The notes beneath the pieces are model-generated. The model had not been told where the DNA came from. It was given only the letters and a program-made list of their open reading frames with translations, and ran no database searches. Shown one piece after another: positions 1-11,300 of a DNA stretch of 64,000 bases (its first letter is position 1; every line of letters starts with the position of its first letter). This stretch comes from Flavobacterium defluvii. GTDB lineage: Bacteria; Bacteroidota; Bacteroidia; Flavobacteriales; Flavobacteriaceae. The position numbers and the translations under genes were made by a program. The stretch is from NCBI RefSeq assembly GCF_900129555.1, contig NZ_FQWC01000002.1:620001-684000 (forward strand), written 5' to 3'.

Positions 1-2883
1 ACTTTTACTATTACGGTTTCATCTTCGCAGGCAACGCTTGTATTTAAGTTTATTGGAATGAAAGAAATCGAGAGGCCTTTAAACAACGATAAAAAAATAA
101 CAGTAACTATGGTAGAAGAAAGTAATGATCTTCAGGCCGTTGTTGTTGTCGGTTTTGGGACTCAGAAAAAGGCTTCGGTTGTAGGAGCAATTGGTACTAT
201 CAAACCTTCGTTATTGCAAGTAGGAACAGCACGTACATTAGGAAACAATCTGGCAGGTCAAATTACGGGTATAATGGCCGTACAACGTTCTGGTGAACCG
301 GGATACGATCAGTCGGATATAAAGATTCGAGGAATTTCTACTTTTAAAGGAGGAACAAATCCGCTGGTATTAGTAGATGGAATCGAAAGAAACTTAAACG
401 ATCTTGATCCTTCAGAAATTGAATCATTCTCTGTATTAAAAGATGCCGCTGCCAGTGCTGTATATGGTGTAAGAGGAGCAAATGGCGTTATTTTAATTAA
501 TACCAAAAGAGGATTTGTCGGTGCTCCTACAATTCAGGTTAGAACAGAATATTCTATTCAGGAACCTACAAAACTGCCTGAATTTATTAAAGCAGCACCT
601 TATATGACCCTGCTAAATGAATTGGCTGTCGAGCAGGGCAGACCTAAGTTATTTTCGGACGACCGTATTTCAAAAACCGCTAGTCAATATGATCCGGATT
701 TATATCCTGATGTAAACTGGGTAGATGCCATAACAAAGGATTATGCTTTTACTTCAAGATCTAATTTGAATGTTGCCGGTGGATCTGAAATTTTAAGATA
801 TGCATTGACAGCTTCTTATTATAGTGAAAACGGAATACTTGCCGCAGATCCTAAACAGACATACGATTCTGAAACCAGATTAAACAGGGCAAATGTTCGT
901 ACGAATGTTGATGTTAATTTATCTAAAACAACTTTATTAAGAGTAAATATTGGAGGTTTTTTACAAAATCTTCAAAAAGGAAACAGCAGCACCGATGTAT
1001 TATTTAATACTGCCTTTGAAACCACTCCGTTTGTGCATCCGGCTATTTATTCTGATGGGACTATTCCACGTGTATTTGCAAGAGAAAACCCGTGGGCTAT
1101 GAGTACACAGCAGGGATATTATCGTCAGGGCGGCAGTAAAATAGAAAGTTTAGTATCGTTAGAACAAGATTTTAAAGATATTATTACGCCGGGTTTAAAA
1201 GCAAAATTTACCTATTCGTTTGATTCTTATTCTGAGAATAGAATTACACGCGGAAAATCGCCGGATTATTATAATGTAGCTACTCAAAGAGATTTAGACG
1301 GAAGTTTAATTCACGGTACAGTTCAGGCCTACGGGCAAGAATATTTAGGATACGACAGATCTGCAGAGTTTGGTAACAGACGTGTTTATCTGGAAGCCAA
1401 TACAACGTACAACCGTTCATTTGGAAAACATGACTTAAGCGGACTGTTATTATATAATCAGGATAGTTATAATGACGGAACGGCACCACAGGCATTTAAA
1501 CATCAGGGATTAGCGGGAAGAGCTTCGTATACTTTTGATCGAAAATATATTGGAGAATTTAATTTTGGATATAACGGATCAGAAAATTTTGCCAAAGGAA
1601 ACCGATACGGATTTTTTCCTTCTGTAGCAGCAGGATGGATAGCATCCGAAGAAAAATTTATGGAACCTGTTAAAGATATTTTCAACAAAATCAAGCTGCG
1701 TGGTTCATACGGCTTAGTAGGAAATGATAATATAGGGGCTAATAGAAGGTTCGCTTATCTAACAACCATCAGCGATAATAATAATTCTGATTATTGGTTT
1801 GGAACAGGGCAGGGAGTAAAATTTGAAGGTATTGAAGAAGGACAGATTGGAGTAACCGATTTGACATGGGAAAAAGTAGCAAAAGCCGATATTGGTATCG
1901 AACTTGGAATACTTAACATGATGGATTTGACTGTAGATGTATTTCAGGAGAAAAGAAAAGACATTTTTGTAGAAAGAAACACAGTTCCAACACAAGCTGG
2001 ATTTATTAATGCACCTTGGGCCAATTTTGGGAAAATGGAAAACAAAGGTATCGAGGTCGGATTCAATTTTAATAAACAAATTACTCCCGATTTCTTTATG
2101 AGCTGGCGTGCCAATTTCACTTTTGTTGAAAACAAAGTAACCGAAAGAGATGAAGCCGAAGCAGTTAAAGGAACTTACCGTTCCGGAACAGGTATTCAAA
2201 ACAACACTTTATGGGGTTATGTAGCCAAGGGACTTTATACAGAAGAAGATTTTTCTTCGCCTGGAGTACTCGCTCCGGGATTGCCAGTACCAACATTTGG
2301 AACATCGTTAAGACCAGGAGATATTAAATACGAAGACCGAAATGGCGATGGAATCATTAGTGGTTTAGACGAGGGCTTTATAGGCGGTACAACAGATCCG
2401 CAGATTGTATACGGTTTTGGTAACAATTTAAAATACAAACAATTTGATTTTAGTTTTTTCTTTCAGGGAATAGCCAAATCAGAAAGAATTATTGGCGGAG
2501 CCAATTTTATACCGGGAAGCGGTACCGGAACTTTAGGAAATATCTATTCAAATTATAATGACCGCTGGACCGAAGAAAACCCAAGTCAGGATGTGTTTTG
2601 GCCAAGATTAAGTTATGGTCCTAATGCCAACAATTCTGTAGCTTCTACATGGTGGAAAAAAGACATGAGTTTTGGCCGTTTAAAAACGATGGAAGTAGGA
2701 TACACACTAGATAAAAAACTAACACAAAAATTTTATCTGCAAGGATTAAGAGTTTACATCAGCGGTAATAATTTATGGTACATCTCTAATTTTAAACTAT
2801 GGGATCCGGAATTAGATACAGGAAATGGTTTGAAATATCCATCGACAAAATCAATTCTTTTTGGATTATCAGTAGCATTATAA
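1..2883 (+). CDS. SusC/RagA-family TonB-dependent outer-membrane receptor, 5' end outside window
   Basis: The reading frame is open from base 1, so the ATG at 58 is internal and the gene starts upstream. The visible part begins in the last strands of the carboxypeptidase-regulatory-like domain (TLVFKFIGM), followed by the TonB-box/plug motif VVVVGFGTQKK near base 136, the plug with GVRGANGVILI, and a long beta-barrel ending in the aromatic-rich C-terminus typical of porins. The family forms the outer-membrane channel that imports oligosaccharides with a SusD lid. SusD starts 18 bases downstream, so they form one operon. The signal peptide and most of the N-terminal domain are missing only because of the window edge. 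Confidence 0.95.
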   Translation, partial: TFTITVSSSQATLVFKFIGMKEIERPLNNDKKITVTMVEESNDLQAVVVVGFGTQKKASVVGAIGTIKPSLLQVGTARTLGNNLAGQITGIMAVQRSGEPGYDQSDIKIRGISTFKGGTNPLVLVDGIERNLNDLDPSEIESFSVLKDAAASAVYGVRGANGVILINTKRGFVGAPTIQVRTEYSIQEPTKLPEFIKAAPYMTLLNELAVEQGRPKLFSDDRISKTASQYDPDLYPDVNWVDAITKDYAFTSRSNLNVAGGSEILRYALTASYYSENGILAADPKQTYDSETRLNRANVRTNVDVNLSKTTLLRVNIGGFLQNLQKGNSSTDVLFNTAFETTPFVHPAIYSDGTIPRVFARENPWAMSTQQGYYRQGGSKIESLVSLEQDFKDIITPGLKAKFTYSFDSYSENRITRGKSPDYYNVATQRDLDGSLIHGTVQAYGQEYLGYDRSAEFGNRRVYLEANTTYNRSFGKHDLSGLLLYNQDSYNDGTAPQAFKHQGLAGRASYTFDRKYIGEFNFGYNGSENFAKGNRYGFFPSVAAGWIASEEKFMEPVKDIFNKIKLRGSYGLVGNDNIGANRRFAYLTTISDNNNSDYWFGTGQGVKFEGIEEGQIGVTDLTWEKVAKADIGIELGILNMMDLTVDVFQEKRKDIFVERNTVPTQAGFINAPWANFGKMENKGIEVGFNFNKQITPDFFMSWRANFTFVENKVTERDEAEAVKGTYRSGTGIQNNTLWGYVAKGLYTEEDFSSPGVLAPGLPVPTFGTSLRPGDIKYEDRNGDGIISGLDEGFIGGTTDPQIVYGFGNNLKYKQFDFSFFFQGIAKSERIIGGANFIPGSGTGTLGNIYSNYNDRWTEENPSQDVFWPRLSYGPNANNSVASTWWKKDMSFGRLKTMEVGYTLDKKLTQKFYLQGLRVYISGNNLWYISNFKLWDPELDTGNGLKYPSTKSILFGLSVAL

Positions 2884-2901
2884 TTTTTAAAAACTATTAA
2901 A

Positions 2902-4794
2902 ATGAAAAATATATACATTAGAGCAATATTCCTTTTTTTAGGGCTATTATTATCTTCATCTTGTTCTGATTATTTAGATAAAGAGAGTGATACCGAACTT
3001 ACTTTGGACGGTGTTTTTGAAAGTAAAACCAAAACAGAAAACTGGCTGGCTTCCTGCTATTCCAGAATTCCAGACCCTACATGGGGATATGCGCGCAGCC
3101 TGGGATGGGAAATTTTAGGAGACGATATGACACCGTCAGAAAGATGGCGTCAGTATGACTGGCAGGTAATACCATTTATTTTAGGCGACTGGTCTGTAGG
3201 TTCACAATGGACTCCGGGTTATTGGAATAACCTGCCTCAAAGAATTAGAGAGTGTAATTTGCTTATACAAAATATTAAGCCGCTGCCGGAACAAAATTTG
3301 AATGAAGAAGAAGTTCGCTTAATGATTGCAGAATGTCGTTTTTTAAAAGCCTATTATTATTCATTACTTATAAATACATACGGACCTATTCCTTTTAGTC
3401 CCGACCAGATTACACCTGTAAATTATAATTTATCAGACCTGCAGGTAGGTCAGACCCCTTATGATGATATTGTAACCTGGATTAATAAAGAACTCAAAGA
3501 AGTAGAACTTATTTTGCCAGCTTCTTATTCAGACGGAAGAAAATTTGGCCGTGCTACTTCTATAATGTGTAAGGCTGTTAGAGCCAGAATGCTTTTATTT
3601 GCCGCAAGTCCGCTTGTAAATGGAAATTCAGATTATGCGAACCATGTTACAAAAGAAGGGACACCATTATTCAACAATACTTACGATGCCAACAAATGGA
3701 AAATTGCAGCAGATGCCAGTAAAGATTTAATTTTAAGTGCAGAAGCAGCAGGGCATAAACTGTATACAGAAATGAACACAGCAGGAAAAATTGATCCGTT
3801 TTTATCCTGCCAAAATTTGCATCTTATTGAAGCCAGTAAAGGTAACACAGAAGTTCTTTTTGCCAGAGTAAATGTTGATTCTAAAGAGTATGACAGACAC
3901 ACTGCACCAGGTGGAGCCGGAGGAGCCGGAGGTTATGGAGTAACACAATCGTTGGTCGATGCTTTCTTTACAGCAAATGGTTTACCAATAACTGATCCTA
4001 ATTCCGGATATGTTGAAACAGGTTTCTCTTCTCAGGATGGATACTGGCCAAATGGAGTAACAAAATTTAATGAGGTAAAAAGCCCGGGCCTTGTAACGCT
4101 TGCAGGCACTTATAATATGTATTGCAATCGTGAACCAAGATTTTATCTGGCAGTTAATTTTAATGGAGCATGGTATACAGATGGTGACAATGCAGGTAAG
4201 GACAGAGGAAGAAAATTAGAATTTTTTAACGGTGCAAAAGATAACAACAATACCCACGATGCCCCGCAAAATGGATATTTAGCAAGAAAAAGAACCGACC
4301 CAACAAGAAATCCTACTATTGGTTATTTTGCCCCGCGTCACGGAATTTTATATCGATTAGGTGAAGCATATTTAAATTATGCAGAAGCACTTAATGAGTC
4401 TGATCCCGGAAATCCGGAAATCTTATTTTACCTTAATAAAATTAGAACAAGAGCCGGAGTAAGAACCTACACAACAGGCGCAACCGACGTTGACAATATA
4501 CATGTTAATGACGATCAGGAAAGTATTAGAAAAATTATTAGAATGGAGCGCAGAGTAGAGCTTTGTACAGAAGGAATCCGTTACGATGATTTAAGAAGAT
4601 GGAAACTGGCAGAAACAGTTTTGAACGGTCCATTTTACGGAATGAATTTCAACGGTAAAAACGCTGATGAATTCTATAAAAGAACGGCTTATCAAACAAG
4701 AGTATACAGAAAATCTTTTTATTGGTTCCCGATATATTTAGCAGAAATCGAAAAGAATCCTAATTTAATCCAGGCACCTTTCTGGGACAAATAA
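2902..4794 (+). CDS. SusD/RagB-family nutrient-binding lipoprotein
   Basis: A 630-residue protein with a lipoprotein signal and lipobox LSSSC (lipidated Cys21). SusD-like helical body with the C-terminal family signature (RRVELCTEGIRYDDLRRW, about residues 550-567) and SRIPDPTWGY-type N-terminal region. It would sit on the cell surface as the glycan-binding lid of the SusC receptor encoded 18 bases upstream. Length is in the upper normal range. A short Gly-rich loop (GGAGGAGG, near residue 335) is unusual but does not break the frame. The ligand cannot be predicted from sequence. Confidence 0.95.
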   Translation: MKNIYIRAIFLFLGLLLSSSCSDYLDKESDTELTLDGVFESKTKTENWLASCYSRIPDPTWGYARSLGWEILGDDMTPSERWRQYDWQVIPFILGDWSVGSQWTPGYWNNLPQRIRECNLLIQNIKPLPEQNLNEEEVRLMIAECRFLKAYYYSLLINTYGPIPFSPDQITPVNYNLSDLQVGQTPYDDIVTWINKELKEVELILPASYSDGRKFGRATSIMCKAVRARMLLFAASPLVNGNSDYANHVTKEGTPLFNNTYDANKWKIAADASKDLILSAEAAGHKLYTEMNTAGKIDPFLSCQNLHLIEASKGNTEVLFARVNVDSKEYDRHTAPGGAGGAGGYGVTQSLVDAFFTANGLPITDPNSGYVETGFSSQDGYWPNGVTKFNEVKSPGLVTLAGTYNMYCNREPRFYLAVNFNGAWYTDGDNAGKDRGRKLEFFNGAKDNNNTHDAPQNGYLARKRTDPTRNPTIGYFAPRHGILYRLGEAYLNYAEALNESDPGNPEILFYLNKIRTRAGVRTYTTGATDVDNIHVNDDQESIRKIIRMERRVELCTEGIRYDDLRRWKLAETVLNGPFYGMNFNGKNADEFYKRTAYQTRVYRKSFYWFPIYLAEIEKNPNLIQAPFWDK

Positions 4795-4810
4795 CTAAAA
4801 ATCAGAGCAA

Positions 4811-5974
4811 ATGAAAAATATAAAAAATATTATCTCATTTATAATAATGAGTTTGGTTTTTGTCTCCTGTGCAGACAGCGGACTTGAAAACGAAGATTGG
4901 TTAAAGCAGCCTAATTTTGCCAATCCTTTAACTATAACACTTTCGAATAAAGAAATTGTACTGACTAAAGATCATGAAGCCGAAAATGCAATAACTTTTA
5001 CGTGGACACAAGGAAACGACAGAGGAGCGGGAACAAGCCTTACATATTTTTTTCGTATGGACATTGTGGGAAATAATTTTGGAGAAGGCGCTGCACCCGG
5101 AACAAGCACGACAATTACAGAAGAAATTCCGGCAGGTATTTTTACTAAATCTTATACCGTAGGACAGTTAAATGCTTTATTACTCAAAAACTTTAAACGT
5201 CCTGGCGGGGTTGTTACCAATCTCGAAGTACAGATAATAGCAAGAGTAGACAATTCTGCACAATATCAGCTTCCGGAGGTTTCAACATCCAGTTTTGCCG
5301 TAACAAGTTACAGTCCGGGACCATTACCATTGTTTATGGTTGGAGATGCTATAAGTGGCGGCTGGGATTATAGTGCAGGCAAAAACTTACCTGAAAAAAC
5401 AGAAAGAACAATTTACAACTTCATAGGAGATTTTTCTGCAGGTGCATTTAAAGTTATCGAAAAAGCAGGCAGCGAATTACCATCTTACGATCCAATAGCA
5501 GGAAATAAAATTTTTTATAATGTAACTGAACCAAGAAACAATGATAACGTCTTTAAGGTAACACAAGCAGGACGTCATTCATTCTATCTGGATATCGATC
5601 AGGGAACGTATGCATTTGGATATGTACCTTATGAAAATGTCTATATGGTTGGAAACGCCATTACTGGTATAGGCTGGGATATTGGAAGAGCAAAACCAAT
5701 GACCTGGGACCCTCAAAATCCTGAAGTATTTACTTATAAAGGACAATTCGATGCCGGAGAATTTAAACTTGCTTTAGATTTAGGCAACTGGGGCGGAAGA
5801 TTTTTAATGCCGCCTGCAAATGGAACTGTGATAAAAGGAGAAGCATCTGATAATCCAACAGTACTTTTAATGCCAAATGGACAACCTGATAATAAATGGA
5901 TAATTGAAACCGCTGGACAATATGAACTTACTATAAATCCGGCAAAAATGACGATTCTATTGAAAAAACTGTAA
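4811..5974 (+). CDS. SusE/SusF-like surface glycan-binding lipoprotein
   Basis: A 387-residue lipoprotein (lipobox VFVSC, Cys20) following SusD by 16 bases. The N-terminal part (about 30-165) resembles the Ig-like SusE domain; two C-terminal repeats each begin with LFMVGDAISGGWDYSAGK (about 177) or VYMVGNAITGIGWDIGRA (about 279) and contain FxAGxFK, the pattern of SusE/SusF starch-binding modules (W-containing carbohydrate platforms). It is likely an accessory surface binder for the same glycan as the SusC/SusD pair. A hairpin terminator follows, so it is probably the last gene of the transport operon. Confidence 0.85.
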   Translation: MKNIKNIISFIIMSLVFVSCADSGLENEDWLKQPNFANPLTITLSNKEIVLTKDHEAENAITFTWTQGNDRGAGTSLTYFFRMDIVGNNFGEGAAPGTSTTITEEIPAGIFTKSYTVGQLNALLLKNFKRPGGVVTNLEVQIIARVDNSAQYQLPEVSTSSFAVTSYSPGPLPLFMVGDAISGGWDYSAGKNLPEKTERTIYNFIGDFSAGAFKVIEKAGSELPSYDPIAGNKIFYNVTEPRNNDNVFKVTQAGRHSFYLDIDQGTYAFGYVPYENVYMVGNAITGIGWDIGRAKPMTWDPQNPEVFTYKGQFDAGEFKLALDLGNWGGRFLMPPANGTVIKGEASDNPTVLLMPNGQPDNKWIIETAGQYELTINPAKMTILLKKL

Positions 5975-6014
5975 TACGATCTCATAATAAACAAGTAGTT
6001 AAGTAGAAGAAGAC

Positions 6015-6060
6015 AAAACTTTTCAGTTTAAAAAGCTGAAGAGTTTTGAATTCTTTTTTT
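6015..6060 (+). terminator. Intrinsic terminator after the SusE-like gene
   Basis: Arms AAAACTTTTCAG (6015-6026) and CTGAAGAGTTTT (6036-6047) pair with one mismatch and are followed by a T-rich tract (TTCTTTTTTT). It separates the transport genes from the downstream glycoside hydrolase. Confidence 0.8.
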
Positions 6061-6154
6061 AACCTTTTTCAAGAACTAAATGAGGCATGCTTTATAGATT
6101 TCTGCTTTCAGAAAACTAAAAAAGTTATTAGTAATTCTTATAAAAAAACAAATT

Positions 6155-8287
6155 ATGATACAATTTAAAATAAATAGTTTCTGTCTTATTGGTACAATAA
6201 GACTGCGTTTTACATTATTTTTAATGTTTATAAGTTTAGCCAATACCACTCAGGCACAAACGAGTGGTAATCCTCTTTTTACAGGAGCCGATCCCGAAAT
6301 TCATTATTTTAATAATAAATATTACATCTATACCACAGCCATTTACGGAACACAATTTCATGCCTATTCATCTACAGATTTAACCAATTGGCATGACGAA
6401 GGTCTTATTTTCGATCTTTTTCCTGATAGCCCATGGGCACAATACAACGGCTGGGCTCCGGCGGTAGTTTTTCGCAATAATAAATACTATTTCTATTATA
6501 CAGCCGAAACCAAAATAGGTCTTGCAGTTGGTAATACACCCATTGGTCCTTTTACAGATATAGGCGCACCGCTTATCGCAACAGATCCTTACACCGATGA
6601 TATTATTGATGCCAATGTTTTTATTGATGATGACGGGCAAGCTTATATTTATTACGGAGGATCAGGAAAAAGCAGAATGGTCGTTCGTAAATTAAATCCA
6701 GATATGGTTTCCTTAGCCACAGGTCCAACAGATATTACACCTCAAAATTATACTGAAGGGCCTTATATGGTAAAGAGAAAAGGGATTTATTATATGATGT
6801 ATTCCAATGGAGCGTGGTACAATGATACTTATAATGTGCAGTATTCCACTTCAAATTCACCAATGGGACCCTGGACGTATAGAGGAAAAGTATTGAGTTC
6901 TAATGTAGAAGATAAAGGTCCGGGGCATCATGGTGTAATCAAAATAGGAAATTGTGATGAATATTACATCGTTTATCATCGATACGAAAATGGCACATCG
7001 GGAGATAGAAAAATAGCTATTGACAGAATGTATTTCAATTCTAATGATTTGATTGAACCTGTAAATATGACCAATTATGGCGTTGCTCCAAGAACACCAG
7101 ATCAATCCTGTCCAACGCAAAGTATTGTTTCGGGAGGAATTTATAAGTTAACGCACAAAGGGACAAATCAATGTTTAGACGTTATTAATAACAGCAGTCA
7201 GTCGGGAGCAAACGTGCAGCAAAGCACAGATAATGGTAATGATGCACAACGTTGGATTGTTACGCTCGAAGCAGACGGATTTTATAAATTAACCCATAAA
7301 GGAACAAATCAATGTCTTGATGTTGACAATAACAGTAGTGCGCAGGGAGCAAACGTACAGCAATGGCTGGACAGCAATAATAATGCACAGCGCTGGAAAA
7401 TCGAAATAATGTCTGATGGTTATGCTAAATTAACTCACAAAGGAACAAATCAATGTCTGGATGTAGACAACAACAGCAGTCAGTCTGGTGCCAATGTACA
7501 GCAATGGACAGATAACCTGAATGCTAATAATGATGCGCAAAGATGGAAATTAGATTTAATCGAAGTTCCCATCATTTCAGGCGGTGTTTACAGGCTGGTT
7601 CATAAAGGAACTAATCAAAGTCTCGATGTAAGCGGAGGCAGTACACAGCAAGGCGCAAACGTACAGCAATACACAAGTAATGAAACCGATGCCCAAAGAT
7701 GGGTTATTACAAAAGAATCTGATGGTTTTTATAAATTAACGCATCGGGGAACAACTCAGGTTTTGGATGTTGACAATAATAGCAGTCAGCCCGGAGCAAA
7801 CGTACAGCAATGGTCAGATCTTGGTACCGATGCACAACGCTGGAAAATAGAATTAATGAGCGATGGCTATTTTAAATTAACCCATAAAAACACAAATTTA
7901 TGTCTTGACGTAGTAAATAACCTTGCCGAGCCGGGAACCAATGTTCATCAATGGACGGACAACAACAACGATGCCCAGCGCTGGAAGCTGGAATTGTTAA
8001 AATTTACTCCAACATTAGGAACAGCAAAGTTTCCGAATACTTCATCAAATGAAAAACCTGCTGTAGAAATTTTAAATATATATCCAAATCCGGTAAAGAA
8101 TACACTCTTTTTTACTTCTGAAATGACAGGAATTCAGGTTCAGGTTTTTTCTGAAACCGGAAGTAAGGTTTTGCAGCAAACGGCAAAAGAAAATAGTATC
8201 GATGTTTCTGGCTTAACAACAGGAATTTACTTTGCTGTTTTTGAAAAAGACGGAACAAAAATTACAAAACGATTTATTAAAAAATAA
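6155..8287 (+). CDS. Secreted GH43-family glycoside hydrolase with six ricin-B repeats and type IX sorting domain
   Basis: A 710-residue modular enzyme. After a signal peptide (cleavage near ANTTQAQ, residue 35) comes a five-bladed GH43 propeller with the three expected acidic residues: Asp46 in GADPEI, Asp152 in DIIDANVF and Glu201 in YTEGPYM. Residues about 327-615 are six about 45-residue ricin-B repeats (LTHKGTNQCLDV ... NVQQW ... DAQRW), forming two beta-trefoils. The last about 75 residues (IYPNPVKNTLFF ... KRFIKK) are a Por/type IX secretion sorting domain, so export through the T9SS is predicted. GH43 enzymes are mostly arabinosidases, xylosidases or arabinanases; the exact activity is not readable here. 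It is separated from SusE by a terminator but in the same locus. Confidence 0.9.
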   Translation: MIQFKINSFCLIGTIRLRFTLFLMFISLANTTQAQTSGNPLFTGADPEIHYFNNKYYIYTTAIYGTQFHAYSSTDLTNWHDEGLIFDLFPDSPWAQYNGWAPAVVFRNNKYYFYYTAETKIGLAVGNTPIGPFTDIGAPLIATDPYTDDIIDANVFIDDDGQAYIYYGGSGKSRMVVRKLNPDMVSLATGPTDITPQNYTEGPYMVKRKGIYYMMYSNGAWYNDTYNVQYSTSNSPMGPWTYRGKVLSSNVEDKGPGHHGVIKIGNCDEYYIVYHRYENGTSGDRKIAIDRMYFNSNDLIEPVNMTNYGVAPRTPDQSCPTQSIVSGGIYKLTHKGTNQCLDVINNSSQSGANVQQSTDNGNDAQRWIVTLEADGFYKLTHKGTNQCLDVDNNSSAQGANVQQWLDSNNNAQRWKIEIMSDGYAKLTHKGTNQCLDVDNNSSQSGANVQQWTDNLNANNDAQRWKLDLIEVPIISGGVYRLVHKGTNQSLDVSGGSTQQGANVQQYTSNETDAQRWVITKESDGFYKLTHRGTTQVLDVDNNSSQPGANVQQWSDLGTDAQRWKIELMSDGYFKLTHKNTNLCLDVVNNLAEPGTNVHQWTDNNNDAQRWKLELLKFTPTLGTAKFPNTSSNEKPAVEILNIYPNPVKNTLFFTSEMTGIQVQVFSETGSKVLQQTAKENSIDVSGLTTGIYFAVFEKDGTKITKRFIKK
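7133..8002 (+). repeat. Six in-frame ricin-B lectin repeats (about 130-145 bp unit)
   Basis: Six imperfect repeats within the GH43 gene, each encoding a KLTHKGTNQCLDV strand, a NVQQW strand and DAQRW. Repeats 2 and 5, and 3 and 6, share extra similarity, consistent with duplication of a three-repeat block. Confidence 0.9.
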
Positions 8288-8303
8288 ACGCAGAATGAAA
8301 AGT

Positions 8304-8361
8304 AAATACTTCAAATAAGATCATTAAAATCATTATTTTAACGAAAAGATTTGAAGTATTT
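8304..8361 (+). repeat. 13-bp perfect inverted repeat between GH43 and GH31 genes
   Basis: AAATACTTCAAAT (8304-8316) pairs perfectly with ATTTGAAGTATTT (8349-8361) across a 32-base loop. There is no strong T-run, so it may be an mRNA stem-loop or processing site rather than a strong terminator. Confidence 0.55.
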
Positions 8362-8388
8362 ATTTAAGATTAATTTTTAAAATAAAAT

Positions 8389-11300
8389 ATGAAAACAAAA
8401 CAATTTTTAGTTACAATTATTTGTCTTGCTTCCGCAGCCTTATCAGCTCAGGAATATAAGCCCGAAGCCAACCCAAAGGCAGTTGTGGTATCAGGCAATG
8501 CCAGATTTACAGTACTTTCTCCGCGTGTAATTCGTATGGAATGGAGTTCAGACGGAAAGTTTACAGACAATGCTTCGCTGACCTTTGTAAACCGAAACCT
8601 TCCTGTACCATCTTTTACTAAAAAAGAAAGTAATGGTGTACTACAAATTGTAACCGATGTCGTAAAACTTAAATACAAAACAGGTTCAGGTAATTTTAAT
8701 GAAAAAAACCTGAGCGTAGATTTTACAGTAAATGGAAAATCGGTAATATGGAAACCAGGTTTGGCCAATACTAAAAACTTGTTAGGAACAACCCGAACAT
8801 TAGATGGAGTAGACGGTCCTGCAAAAGAATTGGAAAAAGGTATAATTTCTCGTGATGGATGGTATTTAATAGACGACAGCGAACGCCCGCTTTTTGACAA
8901 TTCAGAGTGGCCGTGGGTTATGGCGCGTCCGGGAGATAAACCACAGGATTTATACCTTTTTGCTTATGATTCAGATTATAAAGCGGCCTTAAAAGATTTC
9001 ACTGATATTGCTGGTAAAATAGCCATGCCGCCACGATTTGCTTTTGGTGCCTGGTGGTCACGATACCGAGAATATTCGGATACTGAATTTCGTGATTTAG
9101 TAGGAGAGTTCAAGATGCATGATGTTCCGCTTGATGTATTTGTAATCGATATGGACTGGCATGTAAAATCACTTCCTGAGTTTTTCAAAAACGGACAAAG
9201 ACAAAGAGATCAGGCCGGAGAAGATTCGGGCTGGACAGGTTTTACATGGAATAAAAACTTATTTCCTTCTCCTGAAAAATTCTTAAAATGGACGAATGAA
9301 CAGCATCTTAAAACATGTTTAAATTTGCATCCGGCTTCAGGAATTCAGCCTTTTGAAGAAGTTTATCCTGAAATGGCAAAAGCAATGGGAATCGATCCTG
9401 CGACCAAAAAATATGTGCCTTTTGATATTACTGATAAAAAATTTGCAACCAATTATATGAATCTGGTATTGCATCCCATCGAAAAAGCAGGTGTAGATTT
9501 TTGGTGGCTCGACTGGCAGCAATGGGGAAATACCAATATTCCCGGCGTTAACCCTACGATTTACTTAAACTATGTACATTACAGCGACATGGAACGTCAG
9601 AACAAAGTGCGTCCGCTTATATTTCATCGCTGGGGCGGACTTGGAAATCACAGATATCAAATTGGATTTTCAGGCGATACGCATGTTTCCTGGGAGTCTT
9701 TAAATTATCAGCCCTATTTTACAGCTACTGCTGCCAATGTTGGATTTGGTTATTGGAGTCATGATATTGGCGGACATCAAGGTGATGCAGGAACTGCAGA
9801 ACTATATACGAGATGGATTCAGTGGGGTGTTTTCAGTCCGATATTTAGAACCCATGCAACTGCAGCTCCACAGCACGAAAGACGCATTTGGGCTTATCCG
9901 TTAGATAATTTTCTTATCATGAGAGAAGCTTATCAAATGAGATATTCCTTGGTTCCATATTTATATAATGAAGCACGAAATACATATGAAACCGGAGTTT
10001 CTACCGTTCATCCAATGTATTATGATTATCCAAAAGAAGAAAATTCATATTCAATCCCTAATCAGTATATGTTTGGGCGCGATATGATCGTGCATCCAAT
10101 TACAAAACCTATAGAAAAAGGAAATGTTTTCCTGACACATGAAACATGGCTGCCAGAAGGTAAGTGGTACGAATTGAGTACAGGAAACATTATAAAAGGC
10201 GGCAAAAAAGTTACAATGCCTTTTACTTTGGGAGATATTCCGGTTTTTGTAAAAGAAGGAGCTATTATCCCGATGCAGTCAAAAGTCGAAAGAACAGATG
10301 AAAAACCTCTAAATCCTTTAATTCTTGCTTTTTATCCGGGAAAAAAAGGAACATTGAAGCTTTATGAAGATGAAGGAAATAACAATAATTTCAAGAAAAA
10401 TGCTTTTACATATACGTCTGTAACTTCAGAACAAACAGCAAATAAAACCAATATTGTAATTGCACCGGTAGAAGGATCATTTCCGGGAATGCTGACTTCA
10501 AGAGGCTATGAACTTCGTTTTCCATGTTCATTTCCTCCAAAAAAGGTAATTGTAAACGGACAAAATATTCCATACAGCGAAGAAGCTAAAATAGGAACAT
10601 GGTCATATGCCGGAAACGATTTTGAAACACGTGTTTATTTGCCTGAATCTCCAACAAATAAAACAGTTTCTGTTGAGGTACAATTTCCGGATTACGATCA
10701 GCAATTACTTTCAGGAAAAAAAGGACAGATTAAATACATGAAAAATTTTGAAGCATTTCGTTTGTTAAACAATTGGAATGATGGATTATACAGTCCATTT
10801 GAAATTATGTCACTTTCTCAGTTTGGTCAAAATATCGAATATAATATCACAGATATTAAAAAACAAATTGATGGATTTTCAGATCGCTGGAACAGTGCCT
10901 TATTGACCATTCAATCAATTAGTGAAACCAATAAAGTCTATAAACCATATTACGAATTGTTAAAAATTTACGGAAAAATTGCCGAAAGACCGGAATTCAA
11001 AATCACAGAAAGTGAATTAGAGTCTGATACAAAAGCAAAAGTTGAATTTATTCAAAAAGGAACTGAGAAAATATATTATACAACAGACGGATCTGTGCCA
11101 ACACATAATTCACAGCTTTATACAAAAGCATTTGAAGTAACAGTTCCGGCACGTATAAATGCGATTGCAGTTCCGGCTGAAGGTTCAGCGAGTTCTGTTA
11201 TTTCTAAAATATTTTACAATAAAAAAACAGGTTTAAACTATAGTTTGTACAAAGGAAAATGGAGTAAAATGCCTGACTTTACTAAACTCACTCCGGTTGA

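Noticed and set aside
7133..8002. Regularly spaced repeats that could be read as a CRISPR-like array.
   Set aside because: They are in-frame, encode ricin-B motifs, and vary as coding sequence; spacers are not unique and no cas gene is present.
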